The notes under the pieces are model-generated. The model had not been told where the DNA came from. It did no database searches and saw nothing but the letters and a program-made list of their open reading frames with translations. 64,000 nucleotides of DNA from Bog-473 sp963821755 (GTDB lineage Bacteria; Actinomycetota; Acidimicrobiia; Acidimicrobiales; RAAP-2). Location: the NCBI GenBank assembly GCA_963821755.1, contig CAWGEX010000005.1, positions 744,001 through 808,000 on the forward strand, in the 5' to 3' direction. Positions 41,998-50,477 of this stretch are shown piece after piece (within the stretch, counting starts at the first letter, position 1; the number at the start of each line of letters is the position of its first letter). Both the position numbers and the translations under genes were made by a program.

Positions 41998-42756
41998 TCA
42001 TGTCGAGGTGTCGGCGTCGCGCTTTTCGACGAAGGCGGCGCGTTGCTCGTCGGCCACGCCGCGCACATGGAGCTCATAGGTGAAGCCTTGCTCGAACCGG
42101 TAGCTGCGCTTCACGTCGACGGGGTCGATGCCGTTGAGCGATTCCTTGGCCCGCCGGATGATGCTCGGGCTCTTGGCGGCGATCTCGGTGGCCAGGGACA
42201 GCGCCGCGGCGTGGAGATCGCCCGGGGGCACGACCGCCGCCACTGATCCGTAGGAGGCCAACTCGGAGGCCGAGATGGGCTTGGCGGTGTAGACCATCTT
42301 GCGCATGGCGTGCTGAGGGACCAGGCGAGCCAGATGGGTGGCTGCCCCGAGCGCGCCCCGATCCACCTCGGGCAGTCCGAAGGTGGCGTCGTCGGACGCC
42401 ACGACCATGTCGGCGTTGCCGGCCAACCCGATACCGCCACCCAGGCAGAATCCCTGAACGGCGGCGATGACCGGCACTTCGCAGTCGTAGACGGCGGCAA
42501 ACGCGGCGGCGCAGCCGCGGTTGACCCCGACCAGCGCCTCGTCCCCCTTGGCATTGATCTCCTTGATGTCGACCCCGGCGCAAAACCCGCGTCCGTTGGC
42601 CCGCAAGATCACCACCCGATTTTCGGGGACCCGACCGGCCGCAATGAGCGCCTCAGCCAGGTCGAACCATCCCGCCACATCGAGCGCGTTCACCGGCGGA
42701 TGGTCGATGACCACCTCGCCGATCCCGATGTGCTCCTGGACGATGTGTACGGGCAT
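41998..42756 (-). CDS. echA20: Enoyl-CoA hydratase/isomerase family, EchA20-like
   Basis: 252-aa crotonase-fold protein with the oxyanion-hole motifs GRGFCAGVDIKEIN and GFCLGGGIGLAGNADMVVAS. First gene of the four-gene unit echA20-ipdA-ipdB-ipdC; in mycobacteria EchA20 hydrolyses ring D of the HIP-CoA intermediate. It is divergent from an SDR gene, the same arrangement as Rv3550 and Rv3549c. The 129-base divergent spacer shows no clear KstR2 consensus box. Confidence 0.88.
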   Translation of the reverse strand: MPVHIVQEHIGIGEVVIDHPPVNALDVAGWFDLAEALIAAGRVPENRVVILRANGRGFCAGVDIKEINAKGDEALVGVNRGCAAAFAAVYDCEVPVIAAVQGFCLGGGIGLAGNADMVVASDDATFGLPEVDRGALGAATHLARLVPQHAMRKMVYTAKPISASELASYGSVAAVVPPGDLHAAALSLATEIAAKSPSIIRRAKESLNGIDPVDVKRSYRFEQGFTYELHVRGVADEQRAAFVEKRDADTST

Positions 42757-42871
42757 GACGCCGGTATCCCCTTTTCGTGTTTCGTGCCGTGGGTCTGACG
42801 CCGGGTCGAAACCCCTGCGAACTTAGGCGAGCCGGGTCGGGCGGGCCAACACCGCGCTCGAATCGGTGCCG

Positions 42872-42877
42872 TAGGGT
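42872..42877 (+). promoter_or_regulatory. Candidate -10 hexamer (leaderless) of the SDR gene
   Basis: TAGGGT ends eight bases before the GTG at 42886. No ribosome site is present. Confidence 0.4.
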
Positions 42878-42885
42878 GGGCGGCC

Positions 42886-43653
42886 GTGCCGCAGGCGGTC
42901 TTCGACTTCAACGATCAGGTGGTGGTGGTCACCGGCGGCTCCCGCGGCGTGGGAGCCGGGATCGTGGCCGCGTTCCTCGGGGCCGGGGCCCGCGTGGTCA
43001 CCTGCGGCCGCCACGAGGCCGAGGTCGAGGGGGCCACCTTCGTGACGGCCGACGTGCGCCGGCCCGAGGAGGCCCGCCTGGTCATCGGCGCCGCGGTCGA
43101 GAAATTCGGTCGGCTCGACGTCCTGGTCAACAACGCCGGCGGCTCTCCCCAGGTCATGGCCCAGGCGGCCTCGCCGCGATTTTTCGAATCCGTGGTGGCG
43201 TTGAACCTGCTCGCCCCCTTCTACTGCGCCCAGGCGGCCCGGGAGGCCATGGCCGGCCAGGACGGCGGGGGGTCCATCGTGAACGTGGGCAGCGTCTCGG
43301 GGCTACGCCCATCGCCCGGGACGGCGGCCTACGGCGCCGCCAAGGCCGGGTTGATCAACCTCACCTCGACCCTGGCCGTCGAGTGGGCCCCGTCGGTCCG
43401 GGTCAACTGCGTGAGTGCCGGGCTGCTCCAGACCGACGCCGGGGACGAGCACTACGGCGGTCCCGAGGGATCGGCGCGGGTGGCGGCCACGGTGCCCCTC
43501 GGCCGCATGGGAGGGGTCGAGGATGTGGCTTCGGCGTGCCTCTTCCTGGCCAGCACGGCGGCGGCCTTCGTCACCGGGGCCAATCTGGTCGTGCACGGCG
43601 GGGGCGAATGGCCCGCCTACCTCACGGCACTGGCTACGCCGGGCGAGGCCTGA
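42886..43653 (+). CDS. SDR oxidoreductase, divergent from the ipd operon
   Basis: 255-aa classical SDR with TGGSRGVG, NNAGG, VGSVSG and YGAAK, ending FVTGANLVVHGGG. By synteny it matches the SDRs (Rv3548c/Rv3549c) divergent from echA20 in the mycobacterial KstR2 regulon, so a hydroxyacyl-CoA dehydrogenase step in HIP degradation is likely. The GTG start is supported by the preceding TAGGGT hexamer. Confidence 0.87.
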   Translation: MPQAVFDFNDQVVVVTGGSRGVGAGIVAAFLGAGARVVTCGRHEAEVEGATFVTADVRRPEEARLVIGAAVEKFGRLDVLVNNAGGSPQVMAQAASPRFFESVVALNLLAPFYCAQAAREAMAGQDGGGSIVNVGSVSGLRPSPGTAAYGAAKAGLINLTSTLAVEWAPSVRVNCVSAGLLQTDAGDEHYGGPEGSARVAATVPLGRMGGVEDVASACLFLASTAAAFVTGANLVVHGGGEWPAYLTALATPGEA

Positions 43654-43760
43654 GCTGGGCCTGATCCGCACCGGGCCGATGGGAGCCGGCGACGCCGGGC
43701 GCCCGAGACGGTTTCGTCAAATGAGGGGTGGTCAGCGCTCAGCTGCTAGACACAACGACC

Positions 43761-44903
43761 GTGAAATTGGCGGTTCCCACCGAGACGCGTCCGGGCGAAC
43801 GGCGCGTGGCCCTCGTCCCCGACGTGGCCAAGCGATTGGCGGCGGCCGGCTGGGAGGTCGTCGTCCAGGCCGGCGCCGGTGACGAGGCCGCGTTCTCCGA
43901 CCAGGCCTACCGCGACGCCGGCGCCACCGTCGCTCCCGACGCCCGGAGCACCCATGACGGGGCGGGTCTGGTGGTCCGGGTCAACGCCCCGAGCGCCGAG
44001 GACGCCGCACTCGTACCTCAGAACGCCACCGTCCTCAGCTTTTTCCAGGCGGCCCAGTCGGCCGACGCCGTGCGGACGCTGGCCGCATCCTCGGCCACGG
44101 TGTTCAGTTTCGACCTGCTGCCCCGCATCAGCCGGGCTCAGGGCATGGACGCCCTGAGCTCACAGGCCACCGTGTCGGGTTACCGGGCGGGATTGACGGC
44201 GGCCGAACACCTGACCAAGTTCTTCCCCATGTTCATGACGGCGGCGGGCACAGTGCCGCCGGCCAAGGTCCTGGTCATGGGGGTGGGCGTGGCCGGGCTG
44301 CAATCGATCGCCACGGCTCGACGGCTCGGTGCGGTGGTCAAGGCCTACGACGTGCGGGCCGCCGCCAAGGAGGAGGCGGAAAGTCTCGGTGCGACCTTTG
44401 TCGATTTGGGCGTGACGGCCGAAGGGACCGGTGGCTACGCCCGCGAACTGACCGACGAGGAACTGGCGGCCCAGCGCGCGGCGCTGGCGGCCGAGGTCGC
44501 CGCGTCCGACGTGGTCATCACCACCGCCGCGGTGCCCGGGCGCGCCGCTCCGATTCTGGTGACGACGGCGATGGTCGAGGGCATGTCCAGGGGGGCGGTC
44601 ATCGTCGACATGGCGGCCGACTCGGGGGGCAACTGCGAGCTGTCGCAAGCGGGCGTCGTGGTGGACCACCAAGGGGTCCAGATCGTGGGGATGGCCAACC
44701 CGCCGTCGGGCATGCCGACGCATGCCAGCTTCTTGTACGCCCGCAACGTGGCCAACGTGTTGGCCCTCATGGGACCCGAGGGGAACCTGGCACCCGACTG
44801 GGACGACGAGATCGTGGCCGGCATGGGCGTGCTCCGCCAGGGCACGGCGGTCGCGCCGGCGGCGGTGGATCTCCTCGGCGGGACACAAGGAGGACAGTCG
44901 TGA
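43761..44903 (+). CDS. pntAA: NAD(P) transhydrogenase alpha subunit part 1
   Basis: About 380-aa NAD-binding domain I of proton-translocating transhydrogenase. The motif VMGVGVAGLQSIATARRLGA (Rossmann) and QATVSGYRAGLTAAEHL are typical. It accepts hydride from NADH. The GTG at 43761 matches the family start (KLAVPTET); an upstream GTG at 43728 is possible but would add residues not seen in the family. The 3' end overlaps pntAB by four bases. It supplies NADPH, likely useful to the many reductases nearby. Confidence 0.93.
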   Translation: MKLAVPTETRPGERRVALVPDVAKRLAAAGWEVVVQAGAGDEAAFSDQAYRDAGATVAPDARSTHDGAGLVVRVNAPSAEDAALVPQNATVLSFFQAAQSADAVRTLAASSATVFSFDLLPRISRAQGMDALSSQATVSGYRAGLTAAEHLTKFFPMFMTAAGTVPPAKVLVMGVGVAGLQSIATARRLGAVVKAYDVRAAAKEEAESLGATFVDLGVTAEGTGGYARELTDEELAAQRAALAAEVAASDVVITTAAVPGRAAPILVTTAMVEGMSRGAVIVDMAADSGGNCELSQAGVVVDHQGVQIVGMANPPSGMPTHASFLYARNVANVLALMGPEGNLAPDWDDEIVAGMGVLRQGTAVAPAAVDLLGGTQGGQS

Positions 44904-45304
44904 TCGCCTTGCTGTTGCAATCGACCCCGACCGGAGGGTCGACCACGGGGATCGTCGGCTACCTGACCATCTTCGTCCTGGCGGCGTTCGTCGGGATCGA
45001 GGTCGTCTCCAAGGTGCCGAGCATTCTGCACACCCCGCTGATGTCGGGGTCCAACGCCATCCACGGCATCGTGCTGGTCGGCGCGATGACCATCATGGGT
45101 GAGGCCCACGGGGCCGGTGAGGTCGTGCTCGGTTTCCTCGCCGTCTTCCTGGCCACGTTGAACGTGGTGGGCGGCTTCGTGGTGACCGACCGCATGCTCG
45201 AGATGTTCAAGGGCAAGCCGGACGACCGGCCCCGCCCGCGGGCCGCCAAGGCGGAGGACGCCACGCCCTCAGAGCCCTCTGAACCCAGCGGGGGCGCCTC
45301 CTGA
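44900..45304 (+). CDS. pntAB: NAD(P) transhydrogenase alpha subunit part 2
   Basis: 134-aa membrane subunit (domain II part) with three to four hydrophobic helices: YLTIFVLAAFVGIEVVSKVP, IHGIVLVGAMTIMG and VLGFLAVFLATLNVVGGFVV, then TDRMLEMF. It forms part of the proton channel. A strong AAGGAGGACA ribosome site precedes the GTG. The Pro/Glu/Lys-rich tail ends in an overlap with pntB. Confidence 0.94.
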   Translation: MIALLLQSTPTGGSTTGIVGYLTIFVLAAFVGIEVVSKVPSILHTPLMSGSNAIHGIVLVGAMTIMGEAHGAGEVVLGFLAVFLATLNVVGGFVVTDRMLEMFKGKPDDRPRPRAAKAEDATPSEPSEPSGGAS

Positions 45305-46722
45305 TGCTGGCCGTCTCCTTCACGCTGACGACCGCGCGCGACCTGGCCTATCTCATCGCCATCGCCGGCTTCATCTTCGCCCTGAAGGGCTTGAGCTCGC
45401 CCAAGCACGCACGCCGCGGCGAGCTGGTCGGCGCCGCGGCGGCCACCCTCGCCATCGCGATGACCTTCACCCTCCCGACGCTGCGGCACTCGGGCTGGAA
45501 CCTCACGCTGACGATCATCGCCATGGTGCTCGGCGCGGCGATCGCGGTGCCGGTGGCCCGCTTCGTGAAGATGACCGCCATGCCCCAGCTGGTGGCCGTC
45601 TTCAACGGCGTCGGCGGCGGCGCCGCCGCCCTGATCTCCATCGTGGAGCTGCTGCACCTGCACTCGCTCGGGCTGCAGCCCGCCGTCTACGTCACGGTCG
45701 AGGTCCTGCTGGGCGTGCTGATCGGGTCTGTGTCCTTCTCTGGGAGCGCGATCGCCTTCATCAAGCTGCAGGAGCTGATCACCGGGCGGCCCATCACCTA
45801 CCCGGGCCAGCAGGTGATCAACGCGCTGGTCGGGGCGGCCATCGGGGTCATGGTCATCCTCGCCCTGGTCACCGGCAGCATCGTCTACGTCTGGATCATC
45901 CTGGTGCTCGCCCTCGTGCTCGGGGTGATCTTCGTGCTCCCCATCGGCGGCGCGGACGTGCCGGTCCTCATCTCGCTGCTGAACTCGTTCACCGGCCTGG
46001 CCGTCGCGGCCTCGGGCTTCGTGCTCGACAACGATCTGCTGATTGTGGCCGGCACCCTGGTCGGCGCCTCGGGCATCATCTTGACCCGGCTCATGAGCAG
46101 CGCGATGGGCCGCTCGCTGCCGAACATCCTCTTCAGCGCGTTCGGCTCGGTCATCACGGCCACCGGCGGTGAGGAGGGCGACGCGACGCGGCCGGTCCGG
46201 GCGGGGACGCCCGAGGACGTGGGCGTGCTGCTGGCCTACGCGCGCAAGGTCGTCATCATTCCCGGCTATGGCCTGGCGGTCGCCCAGGCCCAGCACACCG
46301 TGCGCGAGCTGGAGGAGGCCCTCAAGGCACGCGGCGTAGAAACCTTCTTCGCCATCCACCCGGTGGCGGGCCGCATGCCGGGGCACATGAACGTCCTCCT
46401 GGCGGAGGCCAACGTGCCCTACGGGGACTTGAAGGAGATGGACGAGGCCAACCCCGAGATGTCGACGGCCGACGTGGCGCTGGTAGTGGGGGCCAACGAC
46501 ACCGTGAACCCGGCGGCCAAGACCACGCCCGGCAGCCCCATCTTCGGTATGCCGATCATCCATGCCGACGAGGCGGAGAACATCATTTTCCTCAAGCGTT
46601 CCATGCGCCCCGGTTTCGCCGGCATCGACAACGAGCTCCTCTATGACCCCAAGACAACGATGCTCTTCGGGGACGCCAAGGACACCCTCTCCAAGCTGGT
46701 CTCAGCGGTCGCCAACGCCTGA
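45304..46722 (+). CDS. pntB: NAD(P) transhydrogenase beta subunit
   Basis: 472-aa PntB with about nine membrane helices in the first 280 residues and the NADP-binding domain III at the C-terminus (VVIIPGYGLAVAQAQHTVREL, HPVAGRMPGHMNVLLAEANVPYG, VVGANDTVNPAA). It completes the three-gene pnt operon with pntAA and pntAB; TGATG overlaps couple translation. It uses the proton gradient to drive NADPH formation. Confidence 0.95.
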   Translation: MLAVSFTLTTARDLAYLIAIAGFIFALKGLSSPKHARRGELVGAAAATLAIAMTFTLPTLRHSGWNLTLTIIAMVLGAAIAVPVARFVKMTAMPQLVAVFNGVGGGAAALISIVELLHLHSLGLQPAVYVTVEVLLGVLIGSVSFSGSAIAFIKLQELITGRPITYPGQQVINALVGAAIGVMVILALVTGSIVYVWIILVLALVLGVIFVLPIGGADVPVLISLLNSFTGLAVAASGFVLDNDLLIVAGTLVGASGIILTRLMSSAMGRSLPNILFSAFGSVITATGGEEGDATRPVRAGTPEDVGVLLAYARKVVIIPGYGLAVAQAQHTVRELEEALKARGVETFFAIHPVAGRMPGHMNVLLAEANVPYGDLKEMDEANPEMSTADVALVVGANDTVNPAAKTTPGSPIFGMPIIHADEAENIIFLKRSMRPGFAGIDNELLYDPKTTMLFGDAKDTLSKLVSAVANA

Positions 46723-47008
46723 CAGCCCTTCCCGGCCCCGGAACGTGGGACGGGCCATCCAGCCAGACGATCCCGACCCATCGCCCCGCACCTGCGGTGC
46801 CGACGCGACCGACATGTCCCGACTCGTAACAACGGGCGCGCCGGCTGGTCGAGGCTCTCACGACATCACGCCGCCCGATCGTCGTGACGCAGGACTTCAC
46901 GGTCCCGGATTGAGCCGAATCAGCACGTCGCAGTCGATGTACAGGCCTTTCTGACGGCTGGCCTGACCGTGTGGGCCGGGCCACCCCCAGTATCGTGGCC
47001 AGGGCACT

Positions 47009-48868
47009 ATGGCAGACACCGCCGAATTGTCGGCCGCTCGAGCCCGCAGGCTTCCGCACCTGGTGAGGACCCAGCGCACCATCCAGGTCATCCTCGGCCT
47101 GTTCTGGATCCTCGACGCGGCATTGCAGTTCCAGCCCTACATGTTCGGCCAAGGCTTCGTGAACAGCTTCATCCTGGCCAACGCCAGCGGGCAACCGGCG
47201 CCGATCGCCTGGTTCCTGACCCACATGGGGCACTTCCTCAGCCCCCACGTCGCCGTCTGGAACACGTTCTTCGCCCTGATCCAATTGTGCATCGGCACGG
47301 GGCTGCTCTTCCGTCGCACCGTGCGGCCTGCTCTCGTCGTGTCGTTCTTCTGGGCGCTCGGCGTCTGGGTCCTCGGTGAGGGGCTCGGCATGCTCTTCAC
47401 CGGGACCGCCACCGCGCTGACAGGGGCACCCGGGTCGGTCTTCCTCTACGGCTGCCTGGGCTTGATGGCCTGGCCCCGTCGGGCCACCCGGGCCGGCACC
47501 CGGACCACCGATCAAGTCACCGCCGATGAGCAGCACACCGAGGACCTCGAACTCGAAGGGGTGGCGTCGTCTGCCGCGGGTCGCGGGATCGGCGGTGTCG
47601 TCACGCCGCTCGCCGTGTGGAGCGGCTACTGGGTGCTGGCCGCCGTGCTGTTCGTGCTTCCGGCCAACCGGACCCCGACCTCGGTGTCGAGCGCCATCGT
47701 GGGTATGGCGCCGGGGACGCCGAACTTCTACTCCCACTTCCTGACCAACGTCGGCAGTCACTTCAACTCGACCGGTCTCGAGACGGCATGGGTGCTGGCC
47801 ATTGCCTCCCTCGTCATCGGCCTCGGGCCCTTGTTGACGCGACGGCCCAGCGGCTTCCTCTTCGCCGGAGGCCTGCTGGCCGCCGTCCTGTGGATCACGG
47901 GCCAGGGGTGGCTGGGGGGCATCTTCAGCGGCTCGGGCACCGACCCCAACACCGGCCCCCTCATCATCGTGCTGGCCCTGGCCATGGTCCCCGAACGCCT
48001 GGCCACCCGATCCTCCTCGCCCGCCCCGTTCACCGCCCTGCTGCGCCGGCGACCGGCCTTCTCCATCGCTGGCGCCGCCGTCATCGGCGTGGGCCTCCTC
48101 GTCAGCGCGACGTACCCGGTGTCGGCCCAGGAAACGGCCGGGACCGCCATGGCCGGCATGCACATGGCCCAGTCGGGCTCCGGCGCCTCCGGCACCTCGA
48201 ACGCTGACGCCGCGCCGACCTCGACACCGACGTGCACGCGGCACCAGGCCGGCCTGCCGAGGTCGGGGCTCGACCTGGCGAACTCTCCCTTCATGGCCAT
48301 GGGCGGATCCAATCTGGGCATGAACATGAACGGGGCGGACGCCTCGGCTGCGGCCGGGCTGAACACCACCACGACCAACTGGCACTACACCGGTCCGGCC
48401 CTGCCGAGCGCCATGTCCAACGTGCTGCTGGCCAACGGCGCCAACGGTCCGAGCGACATCCACATGGCCGTCACCGGATGCGCCAAGGCGGTCACGGCGA
48501 CCCAGCTGCTCGGCGCCACGCAGTACGTCCAGTCGACCAGCCAGGCGGCCGCCGCCTACGCCACCCCGACCGAGGCCATGGCGGCCGGCTACGTCGCCGT
48601 CTCACCCACGAGCTACCCGGTGGTGACGTACGTGAACCCGGCGACGGTGGCGGCCAACGCGGCCGCCAAGCGGACGCTGGACCCGCAGTTCATTGACGGG
48701 CTGGTCTACGCCACCCTGCCGTCCGGTCAGACCGCCCTGGTCGCTGCCATGTACATCCTGCCGGGCACGGTGCCTAAAACACCCATGCCCTACGGGGCGT
48801 TGGTGCAGTGGCACCAGCGCACCAACGTGTGTGGGTCGCAGACCGGCGGTCTCGACCGCGGCCTTTGA
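47009..48868 (+). CDS. Membrane protein with extracytoplasmic domain, C-terminus frameshifted
   Basis: Reading frame of 619 aa: about four N-terminal helices (QRTIQVILGLFWILDAALQF onward), a charged loop (about 170-190), about four more helices (to about 370), then a large extracytoplasmic domain with Met-rich GSNLGMNMNGAD and MHMAQSG stretches. Members are widespread uncharacterised actinobacterial proteins. The frame ends abruptly with 'GGLDRGL', whereas coding-like sequence continues in the next frame to 49022 (see separate entry), so the gene is broken or the sequence has an indel. A TATCGT hexamer lies 12 bases before the ATG. Confidence 0.75.
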   Translation: MADTAELSAARARRLPHLVRTQRTIQVILGLFWILDAALQFQPYMFGQGFVNSFILANASGQPAPIAWFLTHMGHFLSPHVAVWNTFFALIQLCIGTGLLFRRTVRPALVVSFFWALGVWVLGEGLGMLFTGTATALTGAPGSVFLYGCLGLMAWPRRATRAGTRTTDQVTADEQHTEDLELEGVASSAAGRGIGGVVTPLAVWSGYWVLAAVLFVLPANRTPTSVSSAIVGMAPGTPNFYSHFLTNVGSHFNSTGLETAWVLAIASLVIGLGPLLTRRPSGFLFAGGLLAAVLWITGQGWLGGIFSGSGTDPNTGPLIIVLALAMVPERLATRSSSPAPFTALLRRRPAFSIAGAAVIGVGLLVSATYPVSAQETAGTAMAGMHMAQSGSGASGTSNADAAPTSTPTCTRHQAGLPRSGLDLANSPFMAMGGSNLGMNMNGADASAAAGLNTTTTNWHYTGPALPSAMSNVLLANGANGPSDIHMAVTGCAKAVTATQLLGATQYVQSTSQAAAAYATPTEAMAAGYVAVSPTSYPVVTYVNPATVAANAAAKRTLDPQFIDGLVYATLPSGQTALVAAMYILPGTVPKTPMPYGALVQWHQRTNVCGSQTGGLDRGL

Positions 48869-49022
48869 CGTGACCGGTTCGACTCCGTGCGCGGCCGGCA
48901 CGGTAAAGAAGAGCACGCCGTTCGTGACCATGGTCTGGCAGGTCCCGGTGGCCGGCGGTCCCCTGGCCATCCAGCCACCCGATATCCAGATCGTGGAAGC
49001 GGCGGTGATGGCGCCGGCCTAG
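48838..49022 (+). pseudogene. Out-of-frame C-terminal remainder of the preceding membrane protein gene
   Basis: In the +1 frame the sequence reads STAAFDVTGSTPCAAGTV, then TPFVTMVWQVPVAGGPL and DIQIVEAAVMAPA before a stop at 49022. This is smooth, protein-like sequence and directly extends the interrupted domain (LVQWHQRTNVCGSQTG). A single-base insertion (or two-base deletion) between about 48826 and 48866 would explain it. A sequencing error, true pseudogene or programmed +1 frameshift cannot be told apart from sequence. Confidence 0.65.
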
Positions 49023-49045
49023 TCGACACCGGCGAGCCGGCCATG

Positions 49046-49969
49046 TCACCGCGGGGCGATGACGTCGACCTGAGCCAGGGTTTCGGAGCTGGGCTTCCAT
49101 CCGCCGGCGGCCACGTTGGCGGCAATCTGCTCGGGTTTGGTGGCTCCGGCGATCACCGAGGCGACCGAAGGCCGCGAGAGCAGCCAGGCAATGGAGAGCT
49201 CGAGCACGGTGTGCCCTTCGCTCTGGGCCAGTGCCTCGAGCGCCGCCACCTGGGCCAGGCGGACGTCGCTGAGCTGGCTACTGGCGGCCGCGCCCATGGC
49301 GGCCAGGCGAGTGCCCTCGGGGGGTGCCTCGCCCGCCCGGTACTTGCCGCTCAAGAGTCCACTGGCCAAAGGGAAGTAGGGGAGGAAGGCCATGCCGGAG
49401 CGCTCACAGGCGGGCAACACGGCATCCTCGGGCTCGCGGTGGAGGATGTTGTACTGATTCTGCACACTGGCGAAGCCCGGCGCGCTCCCGACCAAGGCGG
49501 CCCGGGCGTCGGAGAGCATGGCGGCATCGAAGTTGGAGCACCCGAATTCCCGGATCTTCCCCTCGGTCACCAGCTCGGCCAGGGCCCCCTCCGTCTCGGC
49601 GATCGGCGTCTTCTGGTCCGGCGCGTGGAGCTGATAGAGGTCGATGCGATCGGTGCCCAGCCGAGTCAGGCTGTCCTCTACGGCGGTCCGGATGTAGGCC
49701 GCGCCGGCCCCGCCCTCATGCCCTTCGTACGGGACGCCGAATTTGGTGGCCAGCACGATCTCGTCGCGCCGGGTCCCCAGGGCGGCGCCGAGATACGACT
49801 CGCTCTTGGTGCCTCCGTAGATGTCGGCGGTGTCGAAGAGGGTGATGCCGGCATCGAGCGCCGCGCCGACCACGGACGCGGTCTCCTTGCGCCCGATCCG
49901 CATGCCGAAGTTGTTGCAGCCCAGCCCCACCACGCCGACGGTGAGTGAGCCGATGGAGCGTGTGTCCAT
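49046..49969 (-). CDS. Aldo/keto reductase
   Basis: 307-aa AKR-family NADPH-dependent oxidoreductase with the catalytic tetrad visible: Asp in FDTADIYGG, Tyr of the same stretch, Lys in LATKFG and His in YQLHAPD. The C-terminal SVASVIAGATKPEQIAANV binds the cofactor. The ATG at 49969 is preceded by GGAGG at a slightly long distance; upstream codons belong to the divergent SRPBCC gene region. The substrate is unknown. Confidence 0.92.
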   Translation of the reverse strand: MDTRSIGSLTVGVVGLGCNNFGMRIGRKETASVVGAALDAGITLFDTADIYGGTKSESYLGAALGTRRDEIVLATKFGVPYEGHEGGAGAAYIRTAVEDSLTRLGTDRIDLYQLHAPDQKTPIAETEGALAELVTEGKIREFGCSNFDAAMLSDARAALVGSAPGFASVQNQYNILHREPEDAVLPACERSGMAFLPYFPLASGLLSGKYRAGEAPPEGTRLAAMGAAASSQLSDVRLAQVAALEALAQSEGHTVLELSIAWLLSRPSVASVIAGATKPEQIAANVAAGGWKPSSETLAQVDVIAPR

Positions 49970-50092
49970 GATCGATGAGCCTCCGTGTGGCTGTCCTGAC
50001 GCAGGGGTGTGCGGTCGGCAGTAGCGTACCTGCGGCACCGAGCAAATGATCCGGTCGAGGAAGCATCCAGTCAAGGAAGCAAGGAGCAGGAC

Positions 50093-50473
50093 ATGGCAGC
50101 AGGCGCAGTTGACGTGACGGTGGCCGCCACACCCGACGAGGTATGGGCCAAGGTAGGCAGTTTCGGCGAAGTGGACAAGTTCTTTCCCGGCATCGAATCC
50201 TTCCGGCTGGAGGGTGACGATCGCATCATCGGCATGTTCGGCATGGAGATACGCGAACGACTGCTGTCGCGGGACGACGTCACGCGCACCATCACCTACT
50301 CGGTCGTGGACGGCGTTCCCATCGAGAGCCACACCGCCACCATCAGCGTCGAGCCCGACGGTGACGGATCCAAGGTGACGTGGGCCTACGACGTCGAGCC
50401 GGCGGAGATGGCGCCGATCTTCGGTGACACCTACAAGGGCGCGCTGGCGGCGGTTGAAGCGTCCTTTTCCTGA
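50093..50473 (+). CDS. SRPBCC-family (polyketide cyclase-like) protein
   Basis: 126-aa START/Bet v1-like fold protein: AGAVDVTVAATPDEVWAKVG at the start, ending in a long amphipathic helix (FGDTYKGALAAVEASF). It binds a hydrophobic ligand, possibly a lipid or steroid; the function is unknown. An AAGGAG ribosome site fixes the ATG at 50093. The next gene (ABC1 kinase) begins four bases after its stop, suggesting co-transcription. Confidence 0.85.
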   Translation: MAAGAVDVTVAATPDEVWAKVGSFGEVDKFFPGIESFRLEGDDRIIGMFGMEIRERLLSRDDVTRTITYSVVDGVPIESHTATISVEPDGDGSKVTWAYDVEPAEMAPIFGDTYKGALAAVEASFS

Positions 50474-50477
50474 CGCC

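Noticed and set aside
42757..42885. KstR2 operator in the echA20/SDR divergent spacer
   Set aside because: No CAAG-NN-CTTG or convincing variant is visible.
48866..48868. Stop-codon readthrough or selenocysteine at the TGA ending the membrane protein
   Set aside because: The in-frame sequence after TGA is Arg/Gly-rich shadow; the sensible continuation is in the +1 frame, so a frameshift fits better.
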